Source: JBBTDV01 sp038042605 (GTDB taxonomy: Bacteria; Bdellovibrionota; UBA1018). From it: 6,826 bases of DNA. The translations under genes were made by a program, and so were the position numbers. Positions 1 through 5,984 of this stretch are shown here, in pieces. The stretch is taken from the NCBI GenBank assembly GCA_964358645.1, contig CAYHPW010000087.1:1-6826 (forward strand), given 5' to 3'. The notes beneath the pieces are model-generated. The model did no database searches. It was given only the letters and a program-made list of their open reading frames with translations, and was not told where the DNA came from. Numbering within the stretch: position 1 is the stretch's first letter; every line of letters starts with the position of its first letter.

Positions 1-1
1 G

Positions 2-109
2 ATAAACCGCATGCCACTCAACCACGAATTTCAACTAATCCTGGGACAAGGCCGTATTTCACGGACCAGTGACAGCGATGGTCAGTATGTTTTTGGTGGC
101 GGTAAATAA
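2..109 (+). CDS. Possible C-terminal tail of a gene entering from the left (uncertain)
   Basis: A plus-strand frame is open from the left edge to a TAA at 107-109. It ends in a polar, glycine-rich tail (SDSDGQYVFGGGK) that looks like a plausible protein end, but there is no recognisable domain. Against this reading, a perfect copy of the TGACC-N5-TGTCA motif lies inside it at 70-84 on the minus strand. Everywhere else in this window that motif lies upstream of a gene in its own orientation. The stretch may therefore be the leader of a minus-strand gene running off the left edge, with a candidate ATG at 12-10 on that strand. The two readings cannot be separated from this window. Confidence 0.28.
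   Translation: MNRMPLNHEFQLILGQGRISRTSDSDGQYVFGGGK
70..84 (-). promoter_or_regulatory. TGACC-N5-TGTCA motif, copy 1, pointing left out of the window
   Basis: On the minus strand this reads TGACCATCGCTGTCA, with both conserved half-motifs (GACC and TGTC) and the outer T and A intact. It points toward the left edge. A minus-strand ATG at 12-10 lies 57 bases beyond the motif, within the 26-65 range seen for the other copies, so a leftward gene may start there. It may instead be a chance match inside the tail of a plus-strand gene. Confidence 0.5.
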
Positions 110-186
110 AATTAAAATCATTAAGGAATGAATTTGTAGTATTTTTGGTCATTACAAATAATAATTTAGGCAATCAATCACAGATA

Positions 187-193
187 GAGGGGG
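187..193 (+). promoter_or_regulatory. Ribosome binding site that fixes the lipoprotein start at 199
   Basis: GAGGGGG lies five bases before the ATG at 199. The frame is open further upstream to a TTG at 145, but that codon has no purine-rich site. Starting at 199 also puts a normal signal peptide at the N terminus. Confidence 0.75.
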
Positions 194-198
194 ATACA

Positions 199-771
199 AT
201 GGTTCCAGTTAAATCATATTTTGTCGTTATAGCTTTTGTAAGTGTACTTGGCATGAGCTTAGGTTGCGGAAAAGTAGGTGTCCCAGGAAAAGATGGCGTG
301 GATGGGATTAATGGAACCAATGGAACTAATGCCACTGTTCCGAATGACAGCCGGGTAAAGGCACACCGCGGGTCCGCACTTACGGCAACATCTGCAACAT
401 GGACCACGCTTGTGTTTGATATTGTCAGTAACGATCCATTATCAGAATACAATTCGTCCACCGGTGTATTTACGCCAACTCAGACAGGAGTTTATTCAAT
501 TTCAGCCGTGTTTTTAACCGAATCTGTTGCCTGGGTTAGTGGCAATCATTGTGGAATCGGGATTTTTATTGGCAATACGATGGCTACCTACACCAGAAGT
601 GTGATGCCAACGGCAACGGTATATTGTGGTGCTGAAATTTCTACAAATCTTTATCTGACTACAGGGCAGTCGGTTACAGTCAGGCTCTACCACGACAGGG
701 GAAGTAATACTGGTCTGCACGCGGCCGATAGTTCATATAATAATGTGAATATCTCGTTGATTAGGCTTTAA
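199..771 (+). CDS. Putative lipoprotein with short collagen-like tract and C1q-like domain
   Basis: Predicted 190-residue exported protein. Residues 1-22 form a signal peptide: a lysine at 5, a hydrophobic core at about 7-18, then SLGC with Cys23 as candidate lipidation site. The -3 residue is Ser rather than the usual Leu, so the lipobox is relaxed. Residues 27-44 are six consecutive Gly-X-Y triplets (GVP GKD GVD GIN GTN GTN), a minimal collagen-like stalk rich in Asp and Asn. Residues 56-190 are beta-rich and resemble the C1q/TNF-like jelly roll, with the characteristic stretch FTPTQTGVYSISA at about 91-103. C1q-like heads usually form trimers, and collagen-like tracts can support trimerisation. 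Cys118 and Cys143 could form a disulfide. The likely location is the cell surface or periplasm, with an adhesive or ligand-binding role by inference. It has its own ribosome binding site and lacks the TGACC-N5-TGTCR motif found upstream of six genes here. Confidence 0.8.
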   Translation: MVPVKSYFVVIAFVSVLGMSLGCGKVGVPGKDGVDGINGTNGTNATVPNDSRVKAHRGSALTATSATWTTLVFDIVSNDPLSEYNSSTGVFTPTQTGVYSISAVFLTESVAWVSGNHCGIGIFIGNTMATYTRSVMPTATVYCGAEISTNLYLTTGQSVTVRLYHDRGSNTGLHAADSSYNNVNISLIRL

Positions 772-783
772 CCGATGTCGCGA

Positions 784-798
784 TGACCTCGGCTGTCA
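784..798 (+). promoter_or_regulatory. TGACC-N5-TGTCA motif, copy 2, upstream of the 121-residue protein
   Basis: TGACCTCGGCTGTCA, with perfect TGAC and GTCA arms. It begins 12 bases after the lipoprotein stop and ends 26 bases before the ATG at 825, in the same orientation as that gene. Its position argues against the upstream ATG at 783, which overlaps the motif. Confidence 0.7.
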
Positions 799-824
799 CG
801 ACTTTGTGCCAGACTATTGGTACT

Positions 825-1190
825 ATGACGAGCTTGAAGCATTCTGTTCTATTTTTAAATGCATTAAGTTCCGCCGATCGCTTTCGCGCTATTGCGGCCT
901 TTGCAGAAAAAGAAACGCTTGTTCACTTTGTGGTCAGGGAGTGCGGCAGGGTAGAGTTTAGCCAAGCGGATGGATTTTTGGTCCGTGGGCGCGCTGTTTT
1001 TATCGGTGATGTAATTTATGTCATTGTTTACTGCAACAACCGGCCATTGACTCTTGAAGCGTTTGCCCTTTTACGAAGGTCGTGGCCACGTATTCTTGCG
1101 TTGATTAGGAAACATTACCCTGCCCTGTCTGATGATGTAATAGGAAGTGCGCAATTTATCGACGAGAACGGAAATGATGTGCAGGTTTGA
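825..1190 (+). CDS. Hypothetical protein, 121 residues
   Basis: I do not recognise this family. The frame is open from an ATG at 783, but that codon overlaps the upstream motif and has no ribosome binding site. The ATG at 825 (protein start MTSLKHSVLF) is preferred, although it also lacks a clear purine-rich site. The protein has a helical N-terminal third, a strand-rich middle (about 32-70, with alternating hydrophobics such as VIYVIVYC) and a helical segment at about 77-97. It shows no signal peptide, membrane segment or metal motif, so it is probably a small cytoplasmic alpha/beta protein. Its 3' end overlaps that of the convergent nuclease gene by 35 bases, with no terminator hairpin between them. 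Confidence 0.6.
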   Translation: MTSLKHSVLFLNALSSADRFRAIAAFAEKETLVHFVVRECGRVEFSQADGFLVRGRAVFIGDVIYVIVYCNNRPLTLEAFALLRRSWPRILALIRKHYPALSDDVIGSAQFIDENGNDVQV

Positions 1191-2625
1191 GCTTAAGAAG
1201 TTTTTTTAGTTCACGAAAAACGACGTCCATCGCTTTTATGTCGTCTTCATTGTAGTGTAGAAGTTTCTGGAAGATTTGTTGATCGCCGCTTTTTAGCCAC
1301 TGGTCATACCAAGCTTCCGAAGCCGAGCCACCGGCGTCCTCCGCGCGCCATTTGAATCCGAATACAGGGGCTACTTTTTTAATACTGAATGACGCAACAG
1401 GCAACGCGACAGTTTCCTTCACGATTTCCTTCAGATCCTCAAACTGCCCTAGCAGCTTTTGGATCATTTTTCGTTTCTTTGGATAGCGCTCGGCCATTGC
1501 CTCCATCCATTTATTTTCATAAGTTGTCCAAGTGTAAATGACAGCTCCTTCAAAACGGCCCGCAAAGGATAGAAATTCAGAAAGTGTCTTTTCTTCTTCA
1601 TTCACTGATTTAGCTACAAATTGTTGCACAAAAGTCTTACCGCCATCAACGATCAATAGTCCGTGCATGTAGAGCGTATCTCCATAGGTTTCGATATCGT
1701 AGTGAATAACAGTTTTCTTTTCTGGAGGAAGCTTTATCTTCTTTACGACTACCGGAACCCCATTAGTCCATGCACGAGCGTACTGAGATAAACTGACTGC
1801 TTTATCAAGACTGAGTTTAAACTGTTTTGCGATTTGTGATGGTACCTGACTCGCCAATGTATCATAAGTAGTGATGCCTGCATCTATGAGCTTTCTCACG
1901 AGATTAATATCTGTTCCAGCAAGAAGGGTAACAAGCCGCGAGTCGAGCCGCTCAAAATCACAATACTCATTCCATTGGCAGTATTCGCATTCTGAGCAAC
2001 GGAGCGGAAGCGTTGATAACGACTTTGCTTCCACACTTAAAGCCACTCTCATCGCATTTTTGATATCAGCGAGCTCGGTGTTGATGGGAACATTTTGACG
2101 AGATCCATTCTTCAGGAAAATAGCGCCTTCTGTAGGTATAAGTCCTTGCGCTTGGTGAAGTATTAATGCATATGCTGCAAGCTGAAACTTATCTCTTTTT
2201 GTCACTTTGGAATGCGATTTAATATCTATTGGGCGATAGCTGTATGTTCCAAAACTAGACTTTATATCGGTTCGTTCTAGAAGGTCTGGCACACCGAACA
2301 TGCGGTCATTCTTTAATACTCCATGATAAATGAGTGGAACGCCCTCTCTCATAACATAGAGGGTTGGTTCAACACCTTCCCACGGGCGTTCTTTGTTGTA
2401 CTTGGGTTGGACAGCATCAAGCGTTGCTATAATTTCCTGTTCATGTTTTAAGCCAGCTTCAATCCGTAATAATGCACCCGCATCTGGCTTGACAGTTTTT
2501 GAAGAGTCTCCAAAACATTGAAGGTGCCAATAATGTGGACAGATATGAGTCCTGATTAAAGCACTTGCGCTTATCAATGATTGCCCGGCCTTGTTTATTA
2601 TCTTGATCGTCGAAGTACTTTCCAT
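1156..2625 (-). CDS. TM0106-family RecB/Cas4-like nuclease with RNase H-like exonuclease domain
   Basis: A 489-residue putative two-nuclease protein. The N-terminal half (about 15-225) looks like a Cas4/RecB-type PD-(D/E)XK nuclease. It has GLKHE with Glu62, GVPD with Asp114, PIDIKS with Asp134 and Lys136, and the QxxxY helix at Gln148-Tyr152. Cys29 together with Cys210, Cys213, Cys216 and Cys222 could hold the 4Fe-4S cluster usual in this group. Residues about 232-262 resemble a helix-hairpin-helix (DAGITTYDTLA). The C-terminal half (about 304-475) is a YprB-like RNase H-fold 3'-5' exonuclease: HYDIET gives Asp310 and Glu312, and HYNEDDIKAMD gives Asp461/Asp462. The length suits stand-alone members, and no helicase fusion is present. 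The start at 2625 is firm because an in-frame TGA lies two codons upstream. A motif copy lies 41 bases upstream. It acts on nucleic acid in the cytoplasm, but its biological role is unknown. Confidence 0.88.
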   Translation of the reverse strand: MESTSTIKIINKAGQSLISASALIRTHICPHYWHLQCFGDSSKTVKPDAGALLRIEAGLKHEQEIIATLDAVQPKYNKERPWEGVEPTLYVMREGVPLIYHGVLKNDRMFGVPDLLERTDIKSSFGTYSYRPIDIKSHSKVTKRDKFQLAAYALILHQAQGLIPTEGAIFLKNGSRQNVPINTELADIKNAMRVALSVEAKSLSTLPLRCSECEYCQWNEYCDFERLDSRLVTLLAGTDINLVRKLIDAGITTYDTLASQVPSQIAKQFKLSLDKAVSLSQYARAWTNGVPVVVKKIKLPPEKKTVIHYDIETYGDTLYMHGLLIVDGGKTFVQQFVAKSVNEEEKTLSEFLSFAGRFEGAVIYTWTTYENKWMEAMAERYPKKRKMIQKLLGQFEDLKEIVKETVALPVASFSIKKVAPVFGFKWRAEDAGGSASEAWYDQWLKSGDQQIFQKLLHYNEDDIKAMDVVFRELKKLLKLKPAHHFRSRR

Positions 2626-2666
2626 TTTTCATTTATCACATTCTTGATCCACTCTGCTTTCAGCTG

Positions 2667-2681
2667 TGACAGCCTGGGTCT
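2667..2681 (-). promoter_or_regulatory. TGACC-N5-TGTCA motif, copy 3, upstream of the TM0106-type nuclease
   Basis: On the minus strand this reads AGACCCAGGCTGTCA, one outer mismatch to the consensus. It ends 41 bases before the nuclease start at 2625 and shares its orientation. It begins 14 bases after the stop of the preceding minus-strand gene, so the nuclease probably has its own promoter rather than depending on readthrough. Confidence 0.65.
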
Positions 2682-2695
2682 GCGAGTAGATGTGG

Positions 2696-3379
2696 CTATA
2701 CTGGTATTATGTAGTAGAATTTTCCCTCTCTTCCATCTAGTAAGATGGGCGGGAGATCTAGCTGGTAATAATTCTTAAATTTTTCGATTCTTCTCAGCTC
2801 GTCCCCTTCGTTATAACCAAGGAAGAGTCCTCCACTATAAATCCCGTCCGAATTTTTAGTATTAGCCAGATAGTTATTAATTAGTTTCAAAACATTGATG
2901 TCTTTGTTGATTGCATTAAATGAGGCATTAGTCTTGATTTCAATGTCACATATTTTATTATTGGCTTTTATTGAGAGGTCCGGGCTAAACCAGCCATATT
3001 TAGTACCTTTTCCCTTAATAATTTTTCCCCTTAATTTTTTTGGGATTGTCTTCTCACGTATTTTTTCGTCTTTGTAAGATGACATATCTTTCCAGAAAAG
3101 TGATCTATTCATATCGATCGGAAAATTATCCTTTAAAGGTAGGCTATTTAAAATATCGTACAGTCTTATCAATAATTCCAACCGCAACCAACCCTCTATA
3201 GATCGATTTTTTGTATTTTCTCCTTTTGATTCATTTATTGAAGTGATCAGTTTCATGAAATGAGTTGTGTCATTTTCGTGTGGCACAGTTGGATCTTTTA
3301 AAATGTCCTTAAGGGCATCTGTAAGATACTTAATCGCCCATTCCCTATCATCTCTCGCGTTGGCATACATGGCTTTCAT
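2696..3379 (-). CDS. Putative PD-(D/E)XK (restriction endonuclease-like) nuclease
   Basis: A 227-residue protein of no family I can name. It shows the pattern of a restriction-endonuclease-like fold: an early helix WLRLELL with Glu68, then FSPD with Asp134, then the strand CDIEIKT with Glu147 and Lys149, giving E...PD...ExK. A following hydrophobic segment (GGLFLGYN, about 183-190) fits the next core strand. There is no methyltransferase partner or ATPase nearby, so a role as a complete restriction system is not supported. The gene is visibly AT-rich, with AAA, AAT and ATT codons dominating, unlike its neighbours. This suggests separate acquisition. It starts 33 bases after the end of the 86-residue gene on the same strand and could be its operon partner. 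An alternative start is the ATG at 3370, three codons in. Confidence 0.65.
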   Translation of the reverse strand: MKAMYANARDDREWAIKYLTDALKDILKDPTVPHENDTTHFMKLITSINESKGENTKNRSIEGWLRLELLIRLYDILNSLPLKDNFPIDMNRSLFWKDMSSYKDEKIREKTIPKKLRGKIIKGKGTKYGWFSPDLSIKANNKICDIEIKTNASFNAINKDINVLKLINNYLANTKNSDGIYSGGLFLGYNEGDELRRIEKFKNYYQLDLPPILLDGREGKFYYIIPV

Positions 3380-3383
3380 TATA
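3378..3383 (-). promoter_or_regulatory. Possible -10 box (TATAAT) at the start of the PD-(D/E)XK nuclease gene
   Basis: A perfect TATAAT on the minus strand overlaps the ATG at 3379. If used, transcription would begin near 3371, almost at the second in-frame ATG (3370), giving a leaderless message. No convincing -35 box was found 16-18 bases upstream, so in an AT-rich gene this may be chance. Confidence 0.3.
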
Positions 3384-3412
3384 TCACACGCTTCATATTG
3401 TTGCCTGCGAAT

Positions 3413-3673
3413 TTAATCCATCGGATATTCGCTGACAGACGCCCTAACCGGAGTGTCGGCCGTAATGCGAATATCCACGTTCTTTTTGGGACCATAGATC
3501 CCTATCCAATATTCATGGTCATGCATCCATTCAAGATGCAAAACACACTTGCCTTCGTGGTCGGTTACAAACAACTCATCAAAACGATGATAGCGGAAGT
3601 GTAGCTGAGCATGACCAACCGATATTGTGCGCTCATTTCTTATTTTTTGTATTTTTTTTCTCCCTCGCGCCAT
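3413..3673 (-). CDS. Hypothetical protein, 86 residues
   Basis: I do not recognise this family. The protein opens with a basic stretch (MARGRKKIQKIRNER), followed by a strand-rich body with many aromatic and His residues (HFRYHRF at about 25-31; HLEWMHDHEYWIGIYG at about 46-61). It has a single Cys at 43, no membrane segment and no recognisable metal motif, which suggests a small beta-rich cytoplasmic protein, possibly nucleic-acid binding given its basic N terminus. A strong AGGAGG lies upstream. Copy 4 of the TGACC-N5-TGTCR motif lies 44 bases upstream in the same orientation. The divergent MotA-like gene on the other side of the intergenic region carries copy 5. It may be the first gene of an operon with the PD-(D/E)XK nuclease. 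Confidence 0.65.
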   Translation of the reverse strand: MARGRKKIQKIRNERTISVGHAQLHFRYHRFDELFVTDHEGKCVLHLEWMHDHEYWIGIYGPKKNVDIRITADTPVRASVSEYPMD

Positions 3674-3687
3674 TCGTATATCAATGA

Positions 3688-3693
3688 CCTCCT
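3688..3693 (-). promoter_or_regulatory. Perfect AGGAGG ribosome binding site with unusually long spacing
   Basis: AGGAGG on the minus strand lies 14 bases before the ATG at 3673, longer than the usual 5-9. An in-frame ATA at 3679 would have ideal 8-base spacing, but ATA is a very rare start codon, so the ATG is kept. Confidence 0.6.
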
Positions 3694-3702
3694 GGCGAAA
3701 AA

Positions 3703-3708
3703 AATATA
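3703..3708 (-). promoter_or_regulatory. Possible -10 box for the 86-residue protein gene
   Basis: TATATT on the minus strand lies 9 bases downstream of motif copy 4 and 29 bases before the start codon. No matching -35 hexamer is evident, so the motif itself may take that role or bind an activator there. Confidence 0.3.
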
Positions 3709-3717
3709 CTCATCGCA

Positions 3718-3732
3718 CGACATATAAGGTCA
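3718..3732 (-). promoter_or_regulatory. TGACC-N5-TGTCG motif, copy 4, upstream of the 86-residue protein
   Basis: On the minus strand this reads TGACCTTATATGTCG. It ends 44 bases before the start at 3673 and shares that gene's orientation. Seven bases separate it from copy 5, which faces the other way. Confidence 0.68.
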
Positions 3733-3739
3733 CTCCAAC

Positions 3740-3754
3740 CGACCTCAGCTGTCA
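3740..3754 (+). promoter_or_regulatory. TGACC-N5-TGTCA motif, copy 5, upstream of the MotA-like gene
   Basis: CGACCTCAGCTGTCA, one outer mismatch to the consensus. It ends 42 bases before the ATG at 3797 in the same orientation. Its centre lies 22 bases from that of copy 4, about two helical turns, so bound proteins would sit on nearly the same DNA face. Confidence 0.7.
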
Positions 3755-3796
3755 TTGCCCAGTGTTAGTCTTCTAGTAAGTGAGGTACTTATCTGT

Positions 3797-4786
3797 ATGG
3801 CAGCTAATTATGTGCTCTTAAAAGGTACATTGTTGGAAATCACGCAATTGAATCTGCTAAGTGCTTCGATGCTAGCACGGCCAGAGTATAGGGCGGATGT
3901 ATGCAGGCTGCTTAAACTTTGCTACAGTTATAATGGCGGTGATTTTGCCGCCACATATCTCATTAAAGCCCTAAATTGTGGCAAAATCGATTATGACGAG
4001 CTTAAAAAGCTCAAAAATGAAGCGCGCAATAATAGCTCAAAAACGTATACAGAAAATTCCCCCGCTCCCCTGCGGCAGCCAGAAGCCTTGAGTAATAATT
4101 TCCTCGTCGCTGCCTCAAAACGATACGATGAACCAGTGAGCGATAATGAACTCATTATGGAATTCGAGAAGCAACTTGTGGCCGAAGTGTCCAGCGAAGG
4201 ACCACCTGACGATAATGCCGAAGTTATGCGTGAAGAATGCATCTGGGCCCTCGGATTTCTATCATGCTTCAGGCGTGAAGCGTCACAGATACCACATGCT
4301 GAGAAGATGCAAGCAATCGAAGAGAAGTTTGAGATTTTTAAAGAAGATCTGCTTAAACAAAATGAAGACCCCGCACCGCTGGCACTTGAAGAAAGACTTT
4401 GTAAACCTGCTACCGTGGAAGACCTCATCGATCTTTGCAAATACCTCCTCGAAGTCATTAATCGTTACGGGATACTTTCATTATATGACGTCTTCATAAG
4501 CCAGGAAATCACCCACCCATACCTCAGTAGCTTGATCGAGTTGACCACAATGGGTTTGGATGCCGAATATGCCCACAGAATCATCACCCGCCATCAGATT
4601 GAAAGCGAAAGCGCCCTTAGGCATGGCGAGATCACTATCAGTGAGATACAGGAGATCGCGGTGTGCTCATGCTTCATAGAGGCGCTAATCGCGAGACAAC
4701 CTGTTTATTTTTTCAAATCAACTGTTGATGATTTCCTAAAACCTTCGTGGCGATTGATCCGTGAACGACCACCAAAAATGCGGTAA
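3797..4786 (+). CDS. Uncharacterised soluble protein with a MotA cytoplasmic-domain-like segment
   Basis: A 329-residue protein with no signal peptide or membrane helix, mostly helical. Residues about 1-75 form a helical N-terminal region. Residues 77-115 are a polar, probably flexible linker. Residues 116-200 are acidic and helical. Residues about 205-272 resemble the cytoplasmic segment that follows TM2 in MotA stators: a helix (VEDLIDLCKYLLEV), then RYGILSLYD, then THPYLSSLIELTTMGLDAEY, matching the family pattern R-x-G-(I/L)-L-x-L, P-x-L, G-x-D-x-E. Arg223 and Asp231 have the same spacing as E. coli MotA Arg90 and Glu98, which contact FliG. This is my own pattern match, not a search result. 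The frame is open to a TTG at 3755, which abuts motif copy 5. The ATG at 3797 behind GTGAGG is preferred. Function is unknown, and a flagellar-switch partner is only one possibility. Confidence 0.6.
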   Translation: MAANYVLLKGTLLEITQLNLLSASMLARPEYRADVCRLLKLCYSYNGGDFAATYLIKALNCGKIDYDELKKLKNEARNNSSKTYTENSPAPLRQPEALSNNFLVAASKRYDEPVSDNELIMEFEKQLVAEVSSEGPPDDNAEVMREECIWALGFLSCFRREASQIPHAEKMQAIEEKFEIFKEDLLKQNEDPAPLALEERLCKPATVEDLIDLCKYLLEVINRYGILSLYDVFISQEITHPYLSSLIELTTMGLDAEYAHRIITRHQIESESALRHGEITISEIQEIAVCSCFIEALIARQPVYFFKSTVDDFLKPSWRLIRERPPKMR

Positions 4787-4814
4787 AATCAATCGCCTAT
4801 CCACGCGTTATCAA

Positions 4815-4829
4815 TGACCATAAATGTCG
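4815..4829 (+). promoter_or_regulatory. TGACC-N5-TGTCG motif, copy 6, upstream of the WYL regulator
   Basis: TGACCATAAATGTCG lies 28 bases after the MotA-like gene stop and 39 bases before the WYL regulator start, in the same orientation. Presence of the shared motif before a transcription factor gene is what autoregulation would look like. Confidence 0.65.
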
Positions 4830-4868
4830 CAGCACCGCGCCATGATCGATTAATAGAAAGGCGGAAAA

Positions 4869-5903
4869 ATGTCGATGAGTATTCATATGCGTGGCCGATA
4901 CGCTCAGCTTAGCCGTGTTCTTACTATCCTGGCTCGTCTAGAGGGCGCGCCGCATGGATTAACCGTGTCGGAAATGCATGACCGACTTGCTGATGAAGGT
5001 TTTAAAGTTGACAAGAGAACCGTCTACAGGGATCTGCAGGCGTTGGAGAGTTTGGCCTTTCTGTACCCTGATGAATCGCCAGGCGATGAAGGCGGGGCAC
5101 GCTGGAAGATCCATCGCACGATGAAAGTCGGGCGAACACTCAGCCTTGAGATGCGCGAGCTGTTCGCGCTCTATGTAGCGAAAAATGTCCTACTACCCCT
5201 GAAAGAGACACCGCTATATACGGACCTGGAGCGCGTATTCAAGAAAATCGAAGCCACGCTTGGCGAGAAATGTCGGGATTATCTCGGCACGCTCTCAAGC
5301 GAAGTTCACTTCGAGCCAGGCCCGCTCTGGGGTCTTGGCATAGAGCCTGACGTCATAGATACCGTGCAGGCAGCCTGCGAAGAGGGACACATTTTTTCAG
5401 TTACCTATGAGACCGCCCACGGTGACAAAAAGAGCGAGCGGCGGTTGGGGCCTCACTTCCTGTATTTCGCGAAAGGTTCGCTCTACCTCGTAGCGGAGGA
5501 TCTTGGTGATCATGCCGTAAAAATCTTCGCTGTACCGAGGATGAGCAACGCCATAATGATGGAAGATGCGTATACGTGTGAGCGTGTTGATCCTGAGAAG
5601 TTCTTCGCGTCGTCATTTGGGATTTTCCGGGGCGAGCAAGTGGAACGGATCAAGCTTGAGTTCCGTCCGCCTGTGGCCGCCGGCGTGCGCGAGCGGCGCT
5701 GGCACCAGTCACAGAGAATAGTGCTTCAAAACAATGGATTGGTTCAGATGAGGCTTGATGTAGCCATTACGCCGGAACTCATGCAGTGGATATTGAGCTT
5801 TGGCGACGCGGTCCGTGTGCTTGAACCCAAGAGACTTATAGTTGAACTCACCTCCCACGCCCACGCGATCATCGAGCTTTACGAGAAAAACAAAGCGGCG
5901 TGA
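4869..5903 (+). CDS. WYL-domain HTH transcriptional regulator
   Basis: A 344-residue cytoplasmic DNA-binding protein with the standard WYL layout and normal length. A winged HTH covers about 10-65, with recognition helix VDKRTVYRDLQALESL at 48-63 (the HTH_11/DeoR-like signature with conserved RTVYRDL). A helical linker covers about 88-150. The WYL domain spans about 155-235, with RRLGPHFLYFAKGSLYLVAED at 191-211 and AVPRM at 221-225. A WCX dimerisation domain spans about 255-340, with GDAVRVLEPKRLIVEL. The name-giving Trp of the W-Y-L triplet is Leu205 here, while Tyr206 and Leu207 are kept. WYL domains sense ligands, including nucleic-acid-related ones, and such regulators often control phage-defence or DNA-damage genes. 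The start follows GAAAGGCGG at 4856-4864. Motif copy 6 upstream makes it the best candidate in the window for autoregulation and for control of the other motif-bearing genes. Confidence 0.93.
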   Translation: MSMSIHMRGRYAQLSRVLTILARLEGAPHGLTVSEMHDRLADEGFKVDKRTVYRDLQALESLAFLYPDESPGDEGGARWKIHRTMKVGRTLSLEMRELFALYVAKNVLLPLKETPLYTDLERVFKKIEATLGEKCRDYLGTLSSEVHFEPGPLWGLGIEPDVIDTVQAACEEGHIFSVTYETAHGDKKSERRLGPHFLYFAKGSLYLVAEDLGDHAVKIFAVPRMSNAIMMEDAYTCERVDPEKFFASSFGIFRGEQVERIKLEFRPPVAAGVRERRWHQSQRIVLQNNGLVQMRLDVAITPELMQWILSFGDAVRVLEPKRLIVELTSHAHAIIELYEKNKAA

Positions 5904-5984
5904 TTGGCCCAAACGCCACGGTCAGTGTGCAGAAGAATAGAGTTTTCTAGCGCCCATTACAAACCATATGGTTGCGTTCTAGTT

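Noticed and set aside
145..198. TTG at 145 as the lipoprotein start
   Set aside because: It has no ribosome binding site and would bury the signal peptide behind 18 polar residues. The ATG at 199 has GAGGGGG at five bases.
783..824. Upstream ATG at 783 as the start of the hypothetical protein gene
   Set aside because: It overlaps the regulatory motif at 784-798 and has no ribosome binding site. The ATG at 825 fits the distance seen at the other motif-bearing genes.
3684..3698. TGACCTCCTGGCGAA resembling another motif copy on the plus strand
   Set aside because: The second half (TGTC) is absent. The CCTCCT is simply the complement of the ribosome binding site of the minus-strand 86-residue gene.
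3991..4458. Long minus-strand frame opposite the MotA-like gene
   Set aside because: Serine-rich, low-complexity translation typical of the reverse frame of a helical acidic protein, and the opposing plus-strand frame is clearly the coding one.
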